Assembly (NCBI GenBank): GCA_002359215.1
Contig: DEMN01000012.1
Span: 372,001 to 436,000 of the forward strand
Origin: Flavobacteriales bacterium UBA2669
GTDB lineage: Bacteria > Bacteroidota > Bacteroidia > Flavobacteriales_E > Vicingaceae
Length of the DNA: 64,000 bases
Direction of reading: 5' to 3'
Shown here: positions 51,600-60,444 of the stretch, piece by piece
How positions within the stretch are numbered: the first letter of the stretch is position 1
How the letters are laid out: each line of letters begins with the position of its first letter
Translations under genes and position numbers: made by a program
Notes under the pieces: generated by a model
What the model saw: the letters and a program-made list of their open reading frames with translations, nothing else
Database searches by the model: none
Told to the model about the DNA's origin: nothing

Positions 51600-52406
51600 A
51601 TGGTAGAGAAAGTAGTTATTATTACAGGAGCATCATCCGGAATAGGAAAAGCTTGTGCCATTCGTTTTGCAAAGGAAAATGTTGCCATTGTAATTGCTGC
51701 CCGAAACACAGAAAATTTGCGTGTTACTGCTGAAGAACTAAAGCCATATACTCCCTATGTTTTGCAGGTAGCTTGTGATGTAGCTAAAAAAGAAGATTGC
51801 GAAAGATTAATTGAGGAAACCATTAATGCATATGGAAGAATAGATGTATTGATTAATAATGCAGGCATCTCTATGCGTGCGTTGTTTAATGAAATGGATG
51901 TAGAAGTACTTGAAAAAGTAATGAATATTAATTTTTATGGAACAGTTTACTGTACTAAATATGCTTTACCACACTTATTACAATCTAAAGGAACAGTTGT
52001 TGGTGTTTCTTCCATTGCCGGTTTTGTAGGCTTACCTGCCAGAACAGGTTATTCAGCATCAAAATTTGCTATGCAAGGATTTTTAGAAGCCTTGCGTACA
52101 GAAAATTTAAAAACAGGCTTAAATGTGCTTATTGCTTGTCCCGGATTTACTTCTTCTAATATTAGAAATACAGCTTTATCTGCTGATGGAAATGCCCAAA
52201 AAGAATCGCCTAGAGATGAATCTAAAATGATGACCTCTGAAGAGGTAGCTGAAGAAATTTACAAAGCAGTAGCCAAGAACAAACAACGTTTAATTTTAAC
52301 TTTTGAAGGAAAAATGGCGGTATTTTTAAGTAAATTCTTTCCAAAATTAATTAGTAAATTGGTATATAATAAAATGGCTCAAGAGCCTAATAGTCCTATT
52401 AAGTAA
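51600..52406 (+). CDS. short-chain dehydrogenase/reductase (SDR)
   Basis: This 268-aa protein is a classical SDR. The nucleotide motif TGASSGIG is at 9-16, NNAG in the middle, the catalytic Ser in VVGVSSIAGFVG and the YxxxK site in TGYSASKFAMQG. The C-terminal extension ends MAVFLSKFFPKLISKLVYNK, as in SDRs of the DltE/YqjQ kind that often act on lipid substrates. The cofactor is NAD(P)H; the substrate cannot be told. The MOSC gene starts within 10 bp of its stop and is probably co-transcribed. Confidence 0.9.
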   Translation: MVEKVVIITGASSGIGKACAIRFAKENVAIVIAARNTENLRVTAEELKPYTPYVLQVACDVAKKEDCERLIEETINAYGRIDVLINNAGISMRALFNEMDVEVLEKVMNINFYGTVYCTKYALPHLLQSKGTVVGVSSIAGFVGLPARTGYSASKFAMQGFLEALRTENLKTGLNVLIACPGFTSSNIRNTALSADGNAQKESPRDESKMMTSEEVAEEIYKAVAKNKQRLILTFEGKMAVFLSKFFPKLISKLVYNKMAQEPNSPIK

Positions 52407-52413
52407 TGTGGTA

Positions 52414-53049
52414 ATGCAAGTACTTTCTGTAAATATCAGTCAACCTAAAACCATTGTTGTTAACGGAAAAGAAGAACAAACAGGTTACTTTAAAAAAGCA
52501 GTAAACAAGCCCATTTATTTAGGAAAAACCGATGTAGAAAATGATTGTGTTATAGATAGAATACATCATGGAGGAGAAGACAAAGCTTGTTATTTGTACG
52601 GATACAATCACTATGCTTTTTGGGCAGAACAATATCCTAAGTTAGACATAGCTGTTGGGTTGTTTGGAGAAAACATCACCCTTGAATTTTTAGATGAAGC
52701 GACATTGAAAATTGGAGCAGTTTTCCAAATAGGTGAAGCTGAAATACAGATAACACAACCTCGTCAACCCTGTTATAAAATGGGGGTGAGGTTTAACAAT
52801 CAGAAAGTAGTAAAGCAATTTCGATTGGCAGCATTTCCGGGAATTTATGTTCGTGTTTTAAAAGAAGGAAAAGTAAAAAAAGGAGATGTGCTTACATTAA
52901 TTGATAATCCGGAAAATGAACTAAGTGTTTTAGAGGTTTATCGATTAATTTACAGTAAAAAACCAAGCGAACATAAATTAGCAAAAGCGATGAAAAGTCC
53001 TTATTTGGCGGATAGCTTGAAAAAATATATAGTCAATAAATTTAAGTAA
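52414..53049 (+). CDS. MOSC domain protein (YiiM-like)
   Basis: ATG 52414 (211 aa) is preferred over the GTG two codons upstream. The family features are visible: VLSVNISQPKTIVVNGKEEQ, DRIHHGGEDKACYLYGYNHY, GLFGENIT, and the PRQPCYKMG stretch with the conserved Cys that binds molybdenum cofactor-type ligands. A C-terminal helical domain follows as in YiiM. YiiM-type proteins reduce N-hydroxylated compounds or handle Moco; the exact role here is unknown. Confidence 0.88.
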   Translation: MQVLSVNISQPKTIVVNGKEEQTGYFKKAVNKPIYLGKTDVENDCVIDRIHHGGEDKACYLYGYNHYAFWAEQYPKLDIAVGLFGENITLEFLDEATLKIGAVFQIGEAEIQITQPRQPCYKMGVRFNNQKVVKQFRLAAFPGIYVRVLKEGKVKKGDVLTLIDNPENELSVLEVYRLIYSKKPSEHKLAKAMKSPYLADSLKKYIVNKFK

Positions 53050-53067
53050 TTAATAACTTTTTTAACC

Positions 53068-53424
53068 TTGAATATAGAAGAATATAGAGCATATTGCATA
53101 AAAAAGAAAGGAGTGACAGAAAGTTTCCCTTTCGACCAAAAAACATTGGTCTTTAAAGTAATGGGAAAAATGTTTGCTTTAGCAGATGTAGATAATTTTG
53201 AATCGATTAATTTAAAGTGCGATCCTGAAAGAGCAGTTGAATTAAGAGAACAATACATGGGCGTTTTACCCGGTTACCACATGAACAAACAACATTGGAA
53301 TACGGTTTTAATAGATGCTGATGTTAGTGATAAAATGTTGTATCAACTAATTGATGATTCTTATGCACTTATCGTAAAATCGTTGACCAAAAAATTACAA
53401 AACGAATTATTAAACTTGGAATAG
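53068..53424 (+). CDS. MmcQ/YjbR family protein
   Basis: This 118-aa protein begins at TTG 53068 (NIEEYRAYCIKKKGVTESFP); no suitable ATG lies nearby and the family begins the same way. The signature pattern is present: FPFDQKTLVFKVMGKMFAL, then NLKCDPERAVELRE and a HWNTVLID core. The fold is a double-wing CyaY-like fold that may bind DNA; its function is not settled. It lies 18 bp after the MOSC gene. Confidence 0.88.
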   Translation: MNIEEYRAYCIKKKGVTESFPFDQKTLVFKVMGKMFALADVDNFESINLKCDPERAVELREQYMGVLPGYHMNKQHWNTVLIDADVSDKMLYQLIDDSYALIVKSLTKKLQNELLNLE

Positions 53425-53489
53425 TTAACCTTTAATGGTTTCAATTCGTGGATTAATGATAGTTTTGCAGAAAATTACCTTATTGTATT

Positions 53490-53930
53490 ATGTCAGTAAT
53501 TAGAATTACAAAAGAATTTAAATTTGAAATGGCTCATGCCTTGCTTGGTTATGATGGACCATGTAAAAATATTCACGGTCATTCATACAAATTAAATGTT
53601 ACCGTTAAAGGAAAAATAAAAAATGGCACTTCAGATTCTGATGAAGGAATGGTAGTAGATTTCGGTATCATTAAAAAAATTGTAAATGATTTAATTGTTC
53701 ATAAATACGATCATGCCTTGGTTTTAAACGAAAAAATGGACATAGACTTTACTCAATTTGATTTTATGCCTAAGCTAATCATTGTACCTTTTCAGCCAAC
53801 CTGCGAAAACCTGTTAATACATTATGCGGAGTTAATTAAAGCTAAATTACCTTCTAATATTACCTTACACAGTTTATTTTTAAGAGAAACACCCACCTCT
53901 TACGCAGAGTGGTTTGCAGTAGATAATTAA
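53490..53930 (+). CDS. queD: 6-carboxytetrahydropterin synthase, QueD/PTPS family
   Basis: The protein has 146 aa. The zinc ligands are in EMAHALLG and NIHGHSYKLNVTV. The catalytic region has MVVDFGIIKKIVNDLI, KYDHALVLN and PTCENLLIHYAELIKAKL, and the end RETPTSYAEWF is typical. In the queuosine path this enzyme turns dihydroneopterin triphosphate into 6-carboxytetrahydropterin. The Cys of CHGH-type active sites is represented here by C27 in GPCKNIHGH. No other queuosine gene is in view, so a pterin-specific role is also possible. Confidence 0.9.
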   Translation: MSVIRITKEFKFEMAHALLGYDGPCKNIHGHSYKLNVTVKGKIKNGTSDSDEGMVVDFGIIKKIVNDLIVHKYDHALVLNEKMDIDFTQFDFMPKLIIVPFQPTCENLLIHYAELIKAKLPSNITLHSLFLRETPTSYAEWFAVDN

Positions 53931-53948
53931 ACAGTTGGTTTTTGTACG

Positions 53949-54377
53949 TTAGTGAACCATTTTTTTAAACCTAACGTATTTAACAACCACATCCACCATT
54001 AAAATTAAGAATACAGCGGAAACTATGGTGGTTACGTTTTCGATTTTTGGCAATGCAACATCAATAAAATTTGGAATGGTGCTTAACATATAAATTATAG
54101 CCACAATAATGGAGGTATAAATGGTCCATTTTAGATCAATAAAAACAGGCTTTATCTCCGTTTGAAAATGGCTTAAGACCTTCTCACTAACATCAATTTT
54201 ATCGTTTACTGCTAAGTTGCTTTGAATAGCTTTGCTAAATGACTTTTCTTCATTCATTTTTAGCTGACAAGTTTCGCAAGTGGCTAGGTGTTGGTTAAAA
54301 ACAACAAGTTGAGTTGCATCATCCAGTAATTGGTTGCTAATTTCAAAAATTTCTATATCGGTTAAATGTTTATTCAT
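53949..54377 (-). CDS. anti-sigma factor-like membrane protein with zinc-binding N-terminus
   Basis: The protein has 142 aa. The N-terminal 50 residues contain HLATCETC, the HxxxCxxC core of ZAS-type anti-sigma domains. Two membrane helices follow (about 77-97 and 110-133). Its start overlaps the end of the ECF sigma gene by 8 bp. It would hold the sigma factor inactive at the membrane until a signal arrives. Confidence 0.78.
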   Translation of the reverse strand: MNKHLTDIEIFEISNQLLDDATQLVVFNQHLATCETCQLKMNEEKSFSKAIQSNLAVNDKIDVSEKVLSHFQTEIKPVFIDLKWTIYTSIIVAIIYMLSTIPNFIDVALPKIENVTTIVSAVFLILMVDVVVKYVRFKKMVH

Positions 54378-54933
54378 ATCTAATTTGATTTAGTAAAGTT
54401 ATGTCTTTTTCAGACAATAGGTTTTTAAAATTTTCTCTTGCTCTAAATAATTTTACTCTAATATTAGCTGCAGAAAGTGCTGTAACCGCTTCAATTTCTT
54501 TCAACGATAATTCATTGAGGTAAAATAAAATCAACAGTTCTTTTTGGTCGGCAGGTAGCTGGTTAAAAAAATGTTCAATCATTAACTTCATATCCTTATC
54601 AGCAAATGTGTCGAGTATGTTTTTTTCGTTATCAACTATCGGAATACTTTCCATAAGTTCAGTAGTAGGAATTTTATTTTTCCTTAAATAATTCAATACT
54701 TCATGGTGAGCAATACTATACACCCAAGTTTTAAGTTTAGATTTTCCCTCAAAAGAGTTGATGTTTTTAATACATTTAATCAACACATCTTGGGTAATTT
54801 CTTCAGCAACCTCTCGCTGATGAATCATTTTTACACACAACACAAATACAAATTGCTGGTGCAACTGTACAAAATAGTTAATAGCCGAATGACTTTTATT
54901 TTGTAATCCTTTTATGAGGTCTGTTTCTTCCAA
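54370..54933 (-). CDS. RNA polymerase ECF-type sigma factor
   Basis: The protein has 187 aa. Region 2 is clear (EVAEEITQDVLIKCIKNINS, then FEGKSKLKTWVYSIAHHEVL) and region 4 has LPADQKELLILFYLNELSLK and a helix-turn-helix (IEAVTALSAANIRVKLFRAR). Typical ECF length. The anti-sigma gene overlaps its end. A DUF6249 membrane protein is transcribed divergently, a neighbourhood often seen in this phylum; it may be a target of this sigma factor. Confidence 0.92.
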   Translation of the reverse strand: MEETDLIKGLQNKSHSAINYFVQLHQQFVFVLCVKMIHQREVAEEITQDVLIKCIKNINSFEGKSKLKTWVYSIAHHEVLNYLRKNKIPTTELMESIPIVDNEKNILDTFADKDMKLMIEHFFNQLPADQKELLILFYLNELSLKEIEAVTALSAANIRVKLFRARENFKNLLSEKDITLLNQIRYE

Positions 54934-55111
54934 CTAATACAAATAGTTTCTTTAGTGTATAAAGATAAGACACATAAACGAAATAAAATGTTACAAGTTT
55001 TAATTAATAGGTTGATTTGAAATTAATTTATAAAAAGAAATCTTCTTAGTTGTAACATTTTTTCATTAGCTGTTGTCAAAGTATGTACAAACCAATTAAA
55101 TTAAAAAAATT

Positions 55112-55462
55112 ATGACAGAAATTATAGGTGTATCGATTCCCATTATTATCTCATTAGGAGTGTTTGCAATGATTGTATTGCTTAGAAGAATGGAAAATCA
55201 GGAAAAATTAAAAATGATAGAAAAAGGCATGGATTTAAACTTGCCTAAAAAAGAAAATAATAATACAGGAACAGCTTTAAAATTTGCTTTAATAGCAGTA
55301 GGTGTTGGTATTGGCTTATTAGTGGGAAATGTGTTAGATGTTTATACACCACTAAAAGATGAAGTATGTTATTTCTCCATGGTGTTTTTATTTGGAGGAT
55401 TAGGGTTGTTTATTGCTAATAAAATGGTAGAAAATAAACGAAAAAACGAAGAGAAGAGTTAA
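55112..55462 (+). CDS. DUF6249-type membrane protein
   Basis: The protein has 116 aa: an N-terminal membrane helix (IGVSIPIIISLGVFAMIVLL), then the charged stretch RRMENQEKLKMIEKGMDLNL and two further helices (ALKFALIAVGVGIGLLVGNV and YFSMVFLFGGLGLFIANKMV). The pattern is that of DUF6249 proteins found beside ECF sigma/anti-sigma pairs. The 178-bp gap to the divergent sigma gene should hold its promoter. Function unknown. Confidence 0.75.
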   Translation: MTEIIGVSIPIIISLGVFAMIVLLRRMENQEKLKMIEKGMDLNLPKKENNNTGTALKFALIAVGVGIGLLVGNVLDVYTPLKDEVCYFSMVFLFGGLGLFIANKMVENKRKNEEKS

Positions 55463-55681
55463 TATTAATTAGTTTAAAGATTAGATTAAACAGTGCAAAT
55501 CTTTGTTAACCAGCATTATGCATTAGAATTTTGTATTGAGGATTGAAAGTACAATAAAATAAGTGTGTTTGGAGATTTTGGCATAGCATCGCTATGGTAA
55601 AATTGAAAATACAAGTGAAACGTCTTATTTTGAAGAAATTTCAAGCCGTAATAGATTTTCTAATGTGTAATGCGGGTTTAG
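55463..55681. other. non-coding stretch before terminator
   Basis: I see no gene in these bases. They are AT-rich without a long open frame and include a few degenerate copies of ordinary words. The terminator for the DUF6249 gene lies at the far end. Confidence 0.5.
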
Positions 55682-55708
55682 GCAGGTTGAGAAACCTGCT
55701 TTTTTTAT
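55682..55708 (+). terminator. intrinsic terminator
   Basis: GCAGGTT-GAGA-AACCTGC is a perfect 7-bp stem with a 4-base loop, followed by seven T. It ends the DUF6249 transcription unit well downstream of the gene. Confidence 0.85.
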
Positions 55709-55722
55709 TTCAAAACTTGACT

Positions 55723-55759
55723 TTTGTCAGGAATTTTCCTTCTTAAATTTGTATCTTTG
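55723..55759 (+). promoter_or_regulatory. Bacteroidota-type promoter of the tyrosine-degradation genes
   Basis: TTTG at 55723-55726 is followed after 17 bp by TAAATTTG (55744-55751), with a second overlapping box TATCTTTG (55752-55759). Both fit the TAnnTTTG -7 consensus. The hmgA start is 40 bp downstream. Confidence 0.6.
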
Positions 55760-55798
55760 TTTCGTAGAAAACACAAATTATTGATTTAATTACGTATT

Positions 55799-56959
55799 AT
55801 GCCTAGATATCATCAATTAGGAAATATTCCCAAAAAGAGACATACCGTTTTTAAAAGTCCGGAAGGAAATTTTTATTATGAAGAACTTTTTGGTACGGTA
55901 GGCTTTGATGGAATGTCATCATTACTTTATCACACACATCGACCAACACAGGTAAAAGAGATTTTAAAGTCCTATAGTGTTGTTCCAAAAGTTGCGGTAG
56001 AAAAAAATATGGAATCCCTTGCCTTAAAAGGGTTTTCTGTTCCATCAGAAAGTGATTTTCTAAAAAGTAGAAAAACAGTATTGTTCAATTCAGATTGCCA
56101 CATCGTATTGGCTAGTCCAACGGAATCACTTACAGCTTATTTTTATAAAAATACAGATTCTGATGAAGTGATTTTTGTGCATGAAGGTAAAGGAAAATTA
56201 AGAACTCATTTAGGAAATATTGACTTTGAATATGGTGACTACTTAGTTATTCCTAGAGGAATGATTTATCAAATTAATTTTGAAACAGCCAATAATCGAT
56301 TATTCATTGTAGAATCTAAAAGTCCGGTTTATACACCCAAACAATACAGAAATTGGTTTGGACAACATTTGGAACACTCGCCATTTTGCGAGAGAGACAT
56401 TCATCCGCCAACAGAATTAGAAACTTACTCCGATAAAGGAGCGTTTTTGGTAAAAGTGAAAAAACAAGATATGATTCATGAATATATTTATGCAGCCCAT
56501 CCTTTTAGTGTAGTAGGGTGGGATGGATATAACTTTCCGTATAAATTTTCTATTCATGATTTTGAACCAATTACCGGTAGAGTACATTTGCCACCACCAA
56601 TTCATCAAACTTTTGAAACAGCAGGTTTTGTAATGTGTTCGTTTGTACCTCGTTTGTATGATTATCATCCTCAAGCAATTCCAGCACCCTACAACCATAG
56701 CAATATTGACTCTGATGAGGTATTGTATTATGTGGATGGCGATTTTATGAGCAGAAATAACATAGAAAGAGGACAAATAACCTTACATCCGGCAGGTATT
56801 CCTCACGGACCACATCCGGGAGCTATGGAAAGAAGCATCGGACAAAAAGAAACAGAAGAATTAGCTGTAATGGTAGATACATTTAAACCGCTAATGGTAA
56901 CTGAAGAAGCTATGAAAATTAAAGATGGAAGTTATTTCCAGTCGTGGTTGGAGAGTTAA
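55799..56959 (+). CDS. hmgA: homogentisate 1,2-dioxygenase
   Basis: This 386-aa protein matches bacterial homogentisate dioxygenases from the start (MPRYHQLGNIPKKRHTVFK). Iron ligands typical of the family are visible in HQTFETAGF, SDEVLYYVDG (Glu) and ITLHPAGIPHGPHPGAMERS. It opens homogentisate to maleylacetoacetate in tyrosine breakdown. The next pathway gene in line, hpd, lies downstream behind an S23-like gene. Slightly shorter than the 430-aa Pseudomonas/human type but normal for this phylum. Confidence 0.95.
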   Translation: MPRYHQLGNIPKKRHTVFKSPEGNFYYEELFGTVGFDGMSSLLYHTHRPTQVKEILKSYSVVPKVAVEKNMESLALKGFSVPSESDFLKSRKTVLFNSDCHIVLASPTESLTAYFYKNTDSDEVIFVHEGKGKLRTHLGNIDFEYGDYLVIPRGMIYQINFETANNRLFIVESKSPVYTPKQYRNWFGQHLEHSPFCERDIHPPTELETYSDKGAFLVKVKKQDMIHEYIYAAHPFSVVGWDGYNFPYKFSIHDFEPITGRVHLPPPIHQTFETAGFVMCSFVPRLYDYHPQAIPAPYNHSNIDSDEVLYYVDGDFMSRNNIERGQITLHPAGIPHGPHPGAMERSIGQKETEELAVMVDTFKPLMVTEEAMKIKDGSYFQSWLES

Positions 56960-56960
56960 T

Positions 56961-57000
56961 GAGAAGATAGAGAAGAGAAAAATAGAAAAGAGAGAAAATA
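56961..57000 (+). repeat. purine-rich left arm flanking the second S23-like gene
   Basis: GAGAAGATAGAGAAGAGAAA and the following AATAGAAAAGAGAGAAA are complementary in large part to the pyrimidine-rich stretch 57373-57408. Low sequence complexity makes the pairing less certain than for the 14.5-kb unit. Confidence 0.55.
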
Positions 57001-57009
57001 GGAATTTTA

Positions 57010-57372
57010 ATGGGAGAGAGAAAAAGACATAATTATAAGAATTTAAAAATTTGGCAATTAGGTATTGAAATTTCGAATGATATATTTGATGTTGTGAAAA
57101 CTTTTCCTGAAAATGAGAAATATGATTTAAGTTCACAACTTAATAGATGTTCAATTTCTATCCCTAGTAATATAGCAGAGGGTTCATCAAGAACAGAAAA
57201 GTCTTTTTCTCATTTTTTAGATATTGCTTTGGGTTCTTCGTTTGAATTAGGGACACAGTTAATTATTGCATTGCATAGAAATTATATAGATAAAAATAAA
57301 TTACAACAACTTGAAAACAAAATAGAAGAATTTCAGAAAATGACCATGGGTTTCCAAAATGGATTGTCATAG
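57010..57372 (+). CDS. four-helix-bundle (S23-like) protein
   Basis: The protein has 120 aa and matches the S23 family: NYKNLKIWQLGIEISNDIFD, LSSQLNRCSISIPSNIAEGS, then the helix HFLDIALGSSFELGTQLIIA. This is the intact relative of the broken gene at 14592. It interrupts the hmgA-hpd unit in the same direction. Family members are encoded in the intervening sequences of 23S rRNA in some bacteria, but also occur, as here, between protein genes. The function is not established. Confidence 0.9.
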   Translation: MGERKRHNYKNLKIWQLGIEISNDIFDVVKTFPENEKYDLSSQLNRCSISIPSNIAEGSSRTEKSFSHFLDIALGSSFELGTQLIIALHRNYIDKNKLQQLENKIEEFQKMTMGFQNGLS

Positions 57373-57408
57373 TTTCTCTTTTCTCTTTTTCTCTATTCTT
57401 GTTTCTTA
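57373..57408 (-). repeat. pyrimidine-rich right arm flanking the second S23-like gene
   Basis: TTTCTCTTTTCTCTTTTTCT and the following CTATTCTTGTTTCTT begin immediately after the S23-like stop codon. The reverse complement (GAATAGAGAAAAAGAGAAAA...) resembles 56961-57000, giving an inverted repeat around the gene. Confidence 0.55.
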
Positions 57409-57424
57409 AAAAAACTAATAAACT

Positions 57425-58582
57425 ATGAAAGATATAAAAAACGTAGAATACGGATTAGAAAAAATATTTGAAGGAGCACAAGATTTTTTACCACTTTTAG
57501 GAACTGACTATGTAGAGTTTTATGTAGGTAATGCCAAACAAGCTGCACATTTCTATAAAACAGCATTTGGGTTTCAGTCGTATGCTTATAAAGGCTTAGA
57601 AACAGGCTGTAAAGAATATGCTTCTTATGTATTAAAACAAGATAAAATCAGACTGGTATTAACTACTCCGTTAAATTCAAAATCGCCCATAAATGAGCAT
57701 ATTGTTAAACATGGAGATGGTGTTAAAGTAATTGCACTTTGGGTAGAAGATGCTACTAAATCGTGGGAAGAAACCACTAAAAGAGGAGCAAAATCTTTTA
57801 TGGAACCGACAGTAGAAAAAGATGAGCATGGAGAAGTGGTACGTTCAGGAATTTACACTTATGGAGAAACCGTTCACATTTTTGTAGAAAGAAAGAATTA
57901 CAATGGAGTGTTTTTACCGGGATATAAAAAATGGGAATCAGATTACAATCCTGAACCAACAGGCTTGAAATTTATTGACCACATGGTAGGTAATGTTGGT
58001 TGGAATGAGATGAACCAATGGGTAAAGTTTTATGAAGATGTAATGGGCTTTGTTAATTTTCTATCTTTTGATGATAAACAAATTCATACCGAATATTCGG
58101 CTTTAATGAGTAAAGTAATGAGTAATGGTAATGGTAGAATTAAATTCCCGATTAATGAGCCCGCTGAAGGAAAGAAAAAATCTCAAATTGAAGAATATTT
58201 AGATTTTTATGAAGGCCCAGGAGCACAACATATTGCTGTAGCTACAGACGATATTATTACAACAGTAGCTAAACTTAGGGCTAGAGGAGTAGAATTTTTA
58301 TCCACTCCACCTGAGGAATATTATAGGGCTGTTCCGGGAAGATTGGAATAGCATAGTCATGAATTAAGAGAGGACATTGAAACCCTAAAAAGTTTAGGAA
58401 TAATGATTGATGCTGATGAAGAAGGTTATTTGTTACAGATTTTCACTAAACCTGTTGAAGACAGACCTACTTTGTTTTTTGAAATCATACAGCGAATGGG
58501 AGCAAGAGGTTTTGGAGCAGGAAACTTTAAGGCCCTATTTGAATCTATAGAAAGAGAGCAAGAAAAAAGAGGAACACTTTAA
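57425..58582 (+). pseudogene. hpd: 4-hydroxyphenylpyruvate dioxygenase with in-frame TAG
   Basis: The frame stays open from 57425 to TAA 58580-58582 (385 codons) except for one TAG at 58349-58351 (codon 309). Both halves are clearly HPPD. Iron ligands are H186 (FIDHMVGNVG), H269 (GAQHIAVATDD) and E353 (FFEIIQRMGARGFG). The last ligand and the C-terminal helix (GNFKALFESIEREQEKRGTL) lie after the stop, so the 308-residue product should be inactive unless TAG is read through. No frameshift or other damage is seen, so it is either a very recent nonsense mutation, a base-call error or true read-through. Confidence 0.9.
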
Positions 58583-58745
58583 AAAAATAAAATCTTTTTT
58601 TGAATAATTATAAAAAAGTGTACTTTAGCATCAACTAAAAAACAAAACGACATGAAACGAGCCACAAATTTAATTACACAGAAGTAATTATGTTTGGCGA
58701 GTTACATTTGACGAATTAAAAAACAATAAATAAATAAATATACAA

Positions 58746-58934
58746 ATGAAAAAAAATAGATTAATAGGATTTATACTAATTGCACTTATGTTTACACTTC
58801 CATTTCATTATACATATATTGATATAGAAGGATATGGAGGTATTGGTCAAGCTTTGTCCATGGCAGTACTGATTATAGGTGTAGTTGTAGGAATCATTAT
58901 GGTAAATAATTCATCAGAAGAAGCACATCACTAA
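58746..58934 (+). CDS. small two-TM membrane protein
   Basis: The protein has 62 aa: a first helix at about 8-22 (GFILIALMFTLPFHY) and a second at about 37-54 (LSMAVLIIGVVVGIIMVNN), ending in EEAHH. The gene has its own terminator at 58959. I do not recognise the family; the clean gene borders and downstream terminator support that it is real. Confidence 0.65.
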   Translation: MKKNRLIGFILIALMFTLPFHYTYIDIEGYGGIGQALSMAVLIIGVVVGIIMVNNSSEEAHH

Positions 58935-58958
58935 ACAATAACGTGTTTAAATAATAAT

Positions 58959-58992
58959 GCCCAAAAGTGAATGTCGCTTTTGGGCTTTTTTG
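58959..58992 (+). terminator. intrinsic terminator
   Basis: GCCCAAAAG pairs with CTTTTGGGC across a short loop and is followed by a T-rich run. It closes the small membrane-protein unit just before the hisS promoter region. Confidence 0.88.
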
Positions 58993-59002
58993 TTGGTACT
59001 AA

Positions 59003-59042
59003 TTTCGGGTTAAACCATTATTATTCTAAATTTGTACCTTTA
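59003..59042 (+). promoter_or_regulatory. candidate promoter of hisS-hutH
   Basis: TAAATTTG at 59027-59034 fits the TAnnTTTG box. A TTTC at 59003 stands 20 bp upstream as a weak -33 element. The hisS start is 24 bp downstream. Confidence 0.45.
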
Positions 59043-59058
59043 ATATTTTAAAAGCATT

Positions 59059-60444
59059 ATGAGTAGTAATAGACCAAGCTTACCAAAAGGAACAAGAGAT
59101 TTTTCGCCAATAGAAATGGTTCGCAGAAATTATATTTTCGATACCATTAAAAAAGTGTATAAAAAATATGGTTTCCAACAAATAGAAACGCCTGCTATGG
59201 AAAACCTAAGTACATTGGTAGGTACCGGTGGTGATGAAAGCGATAAGTTGATTTTTAAGATTTTGAACAGTGGAGATTATTTAGCTAAAGCGGATGAAAA
59301 AGCCTTGCAAGAGAAAAATGCTAACGGATTAACTAAGTCTATTGCTGAAAAAGCGTTGCACTACGATTTAACTGTTCCATTTGCTCGTTATGTTGTACAA
59401 AATCAAAATGAGATTACTTTTCCATTTAGGAGATTTCAGATACAACCTGTTTGGCGTGCCGACCGACCACAAAGAGGACGTTACAGAGAGTTTTACCAAT
59501 GCGATGCTGATATTATTGGTTCTGATTCCTTACTCAATGAAGTGGACTTAATCAAAATTATTGACGATGTGTTTACCGAATTGTTTCAAGGAAAATTGAA
59601 TTATACCGTTTCGGTAAATAACAGAAAGATTTTACAAGGGATTGTAGAATCTGTTGGATTACAAGATAAATTAGAAGCTATTGTTGTAGCAATTGACAAG
59701 TTTGATAAAATTGGAAATAAAGGAGTAATTGATGAATTAGTTAGATTAGGGATTAATTTGAATGATTGTCATGAATTAATGAGGTTGATTTTACCAAAAC
59801 CAGTTCGAGAAACTGAATTAGAAAAAATACAATATTTAAATCAACAAATTAAAAATACTATCAACGGTCAAAAAGGAATTGATGAATTAGAATTTGTTTT
59901 TGAAAAATTACAACAATTAGGCTTAAAAACTGCCAATGTAATTTTCGACCCAACTCTAGCTCGTGGTTTAGGCTACTACACAGGAACCATTATAGAAGTA
60001 AAAGTAGATAACTTCCCGAGTATTTGTGGTGGAGGAAGATATGATGATTTGACCGGTAAATTTGGGTTAAAAGATGTTTCCGGAGTAGGCATTTCTTTTG
60101 GAGCAGATAGAATTTATGATGTATTATTAGATAATAATTTATATCCTGAATTTGAGGGAGATTCTACGCAAGTGTTATTCGTTAACTTTGGAGAAAAAGA
60201 ACAAGATTATTGTCTGCCTTTATTGTTTCAATTAAGAAATGAAGACATTAATGCAGAAATTTATCCCGATGTCAGAGCAAAACTTAAAAAACAAATGACT
60301 TTTGCCAACAACAAAAACATTAACTACGTAGTGTTGGTGGGTAGCGATGAAATGAATTCAGGAAAATTAACTGTAAAAAATATGAAAACAGGGGAGCAAT
60401 ATGCTTTCACTATTGAGGAATTAATTCAAGAATTAAAAAAATGA
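59059..60444 (+). CDS. hisS: histidyl-tRNA synthetase
   Basis: The protein has 461 aa, a class II synthetase. The start LPKGTRDFSPIEMVRRNYIF, motif 2 in FRRFQIQPVWRADRPQRGRY-REFYQCDADIIG, the histidine motifs LARGLGYYTGTIIEV and CGGGRYDDL, and the closing GISFGADRIYDVL are all present. A C-terminal anticodon-binding domain follows (about 370-461). It charges tRNA-His. Its stop codon overlaps the start of the histidine ammonia-lyase gene (ATGA), an uncommon pairing. Confidence 0.97.
   Translation: MSSNRPSLPKGTRDFSPIEMVRRNYIFDTIKKVYKKYGFQQIETPAMENLSTLVGTGGDESDKLIFKILNSGDYLAKADEKALQEKNANGLTKSIAEKALHYDLTVPFARYVVQNQNEITFPFRRFQIQPVWRADRPQRGRYREFYQCDADIIGSDSLLNEVDLIKIIDDVFTELFQGKLNYTVSVNNRKILQGIVESVGLQDKLEAIVVAIDKFDKIGNKGVIDELVRLGINLNDCHELMRLILPKPVRETELEKIQYLNQQIKNTINGQKGIDELEFVFEKLQQLGLKTANVIFDPTLARGLGYYTGTIIEVKVDNFPSICGGGRYDDLTGKFGLKDVSGVGISFGADRIYDVLLDNNLYPEFEGDSTQVLFVNFGEKEQDYCLPLLFQLRNEDINAEIYPDVRAKLKKQMTFANNKNINYVVLVGSDEMNSGKLTVKNMKTGEQYAFTIEELIQELKK

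Noticed and set aside
58652..58687. Ten-codon leader peptide upstream of the small membrane gene
   Set aside because: It has no regulatory codon run and no attenuator structure next to it.
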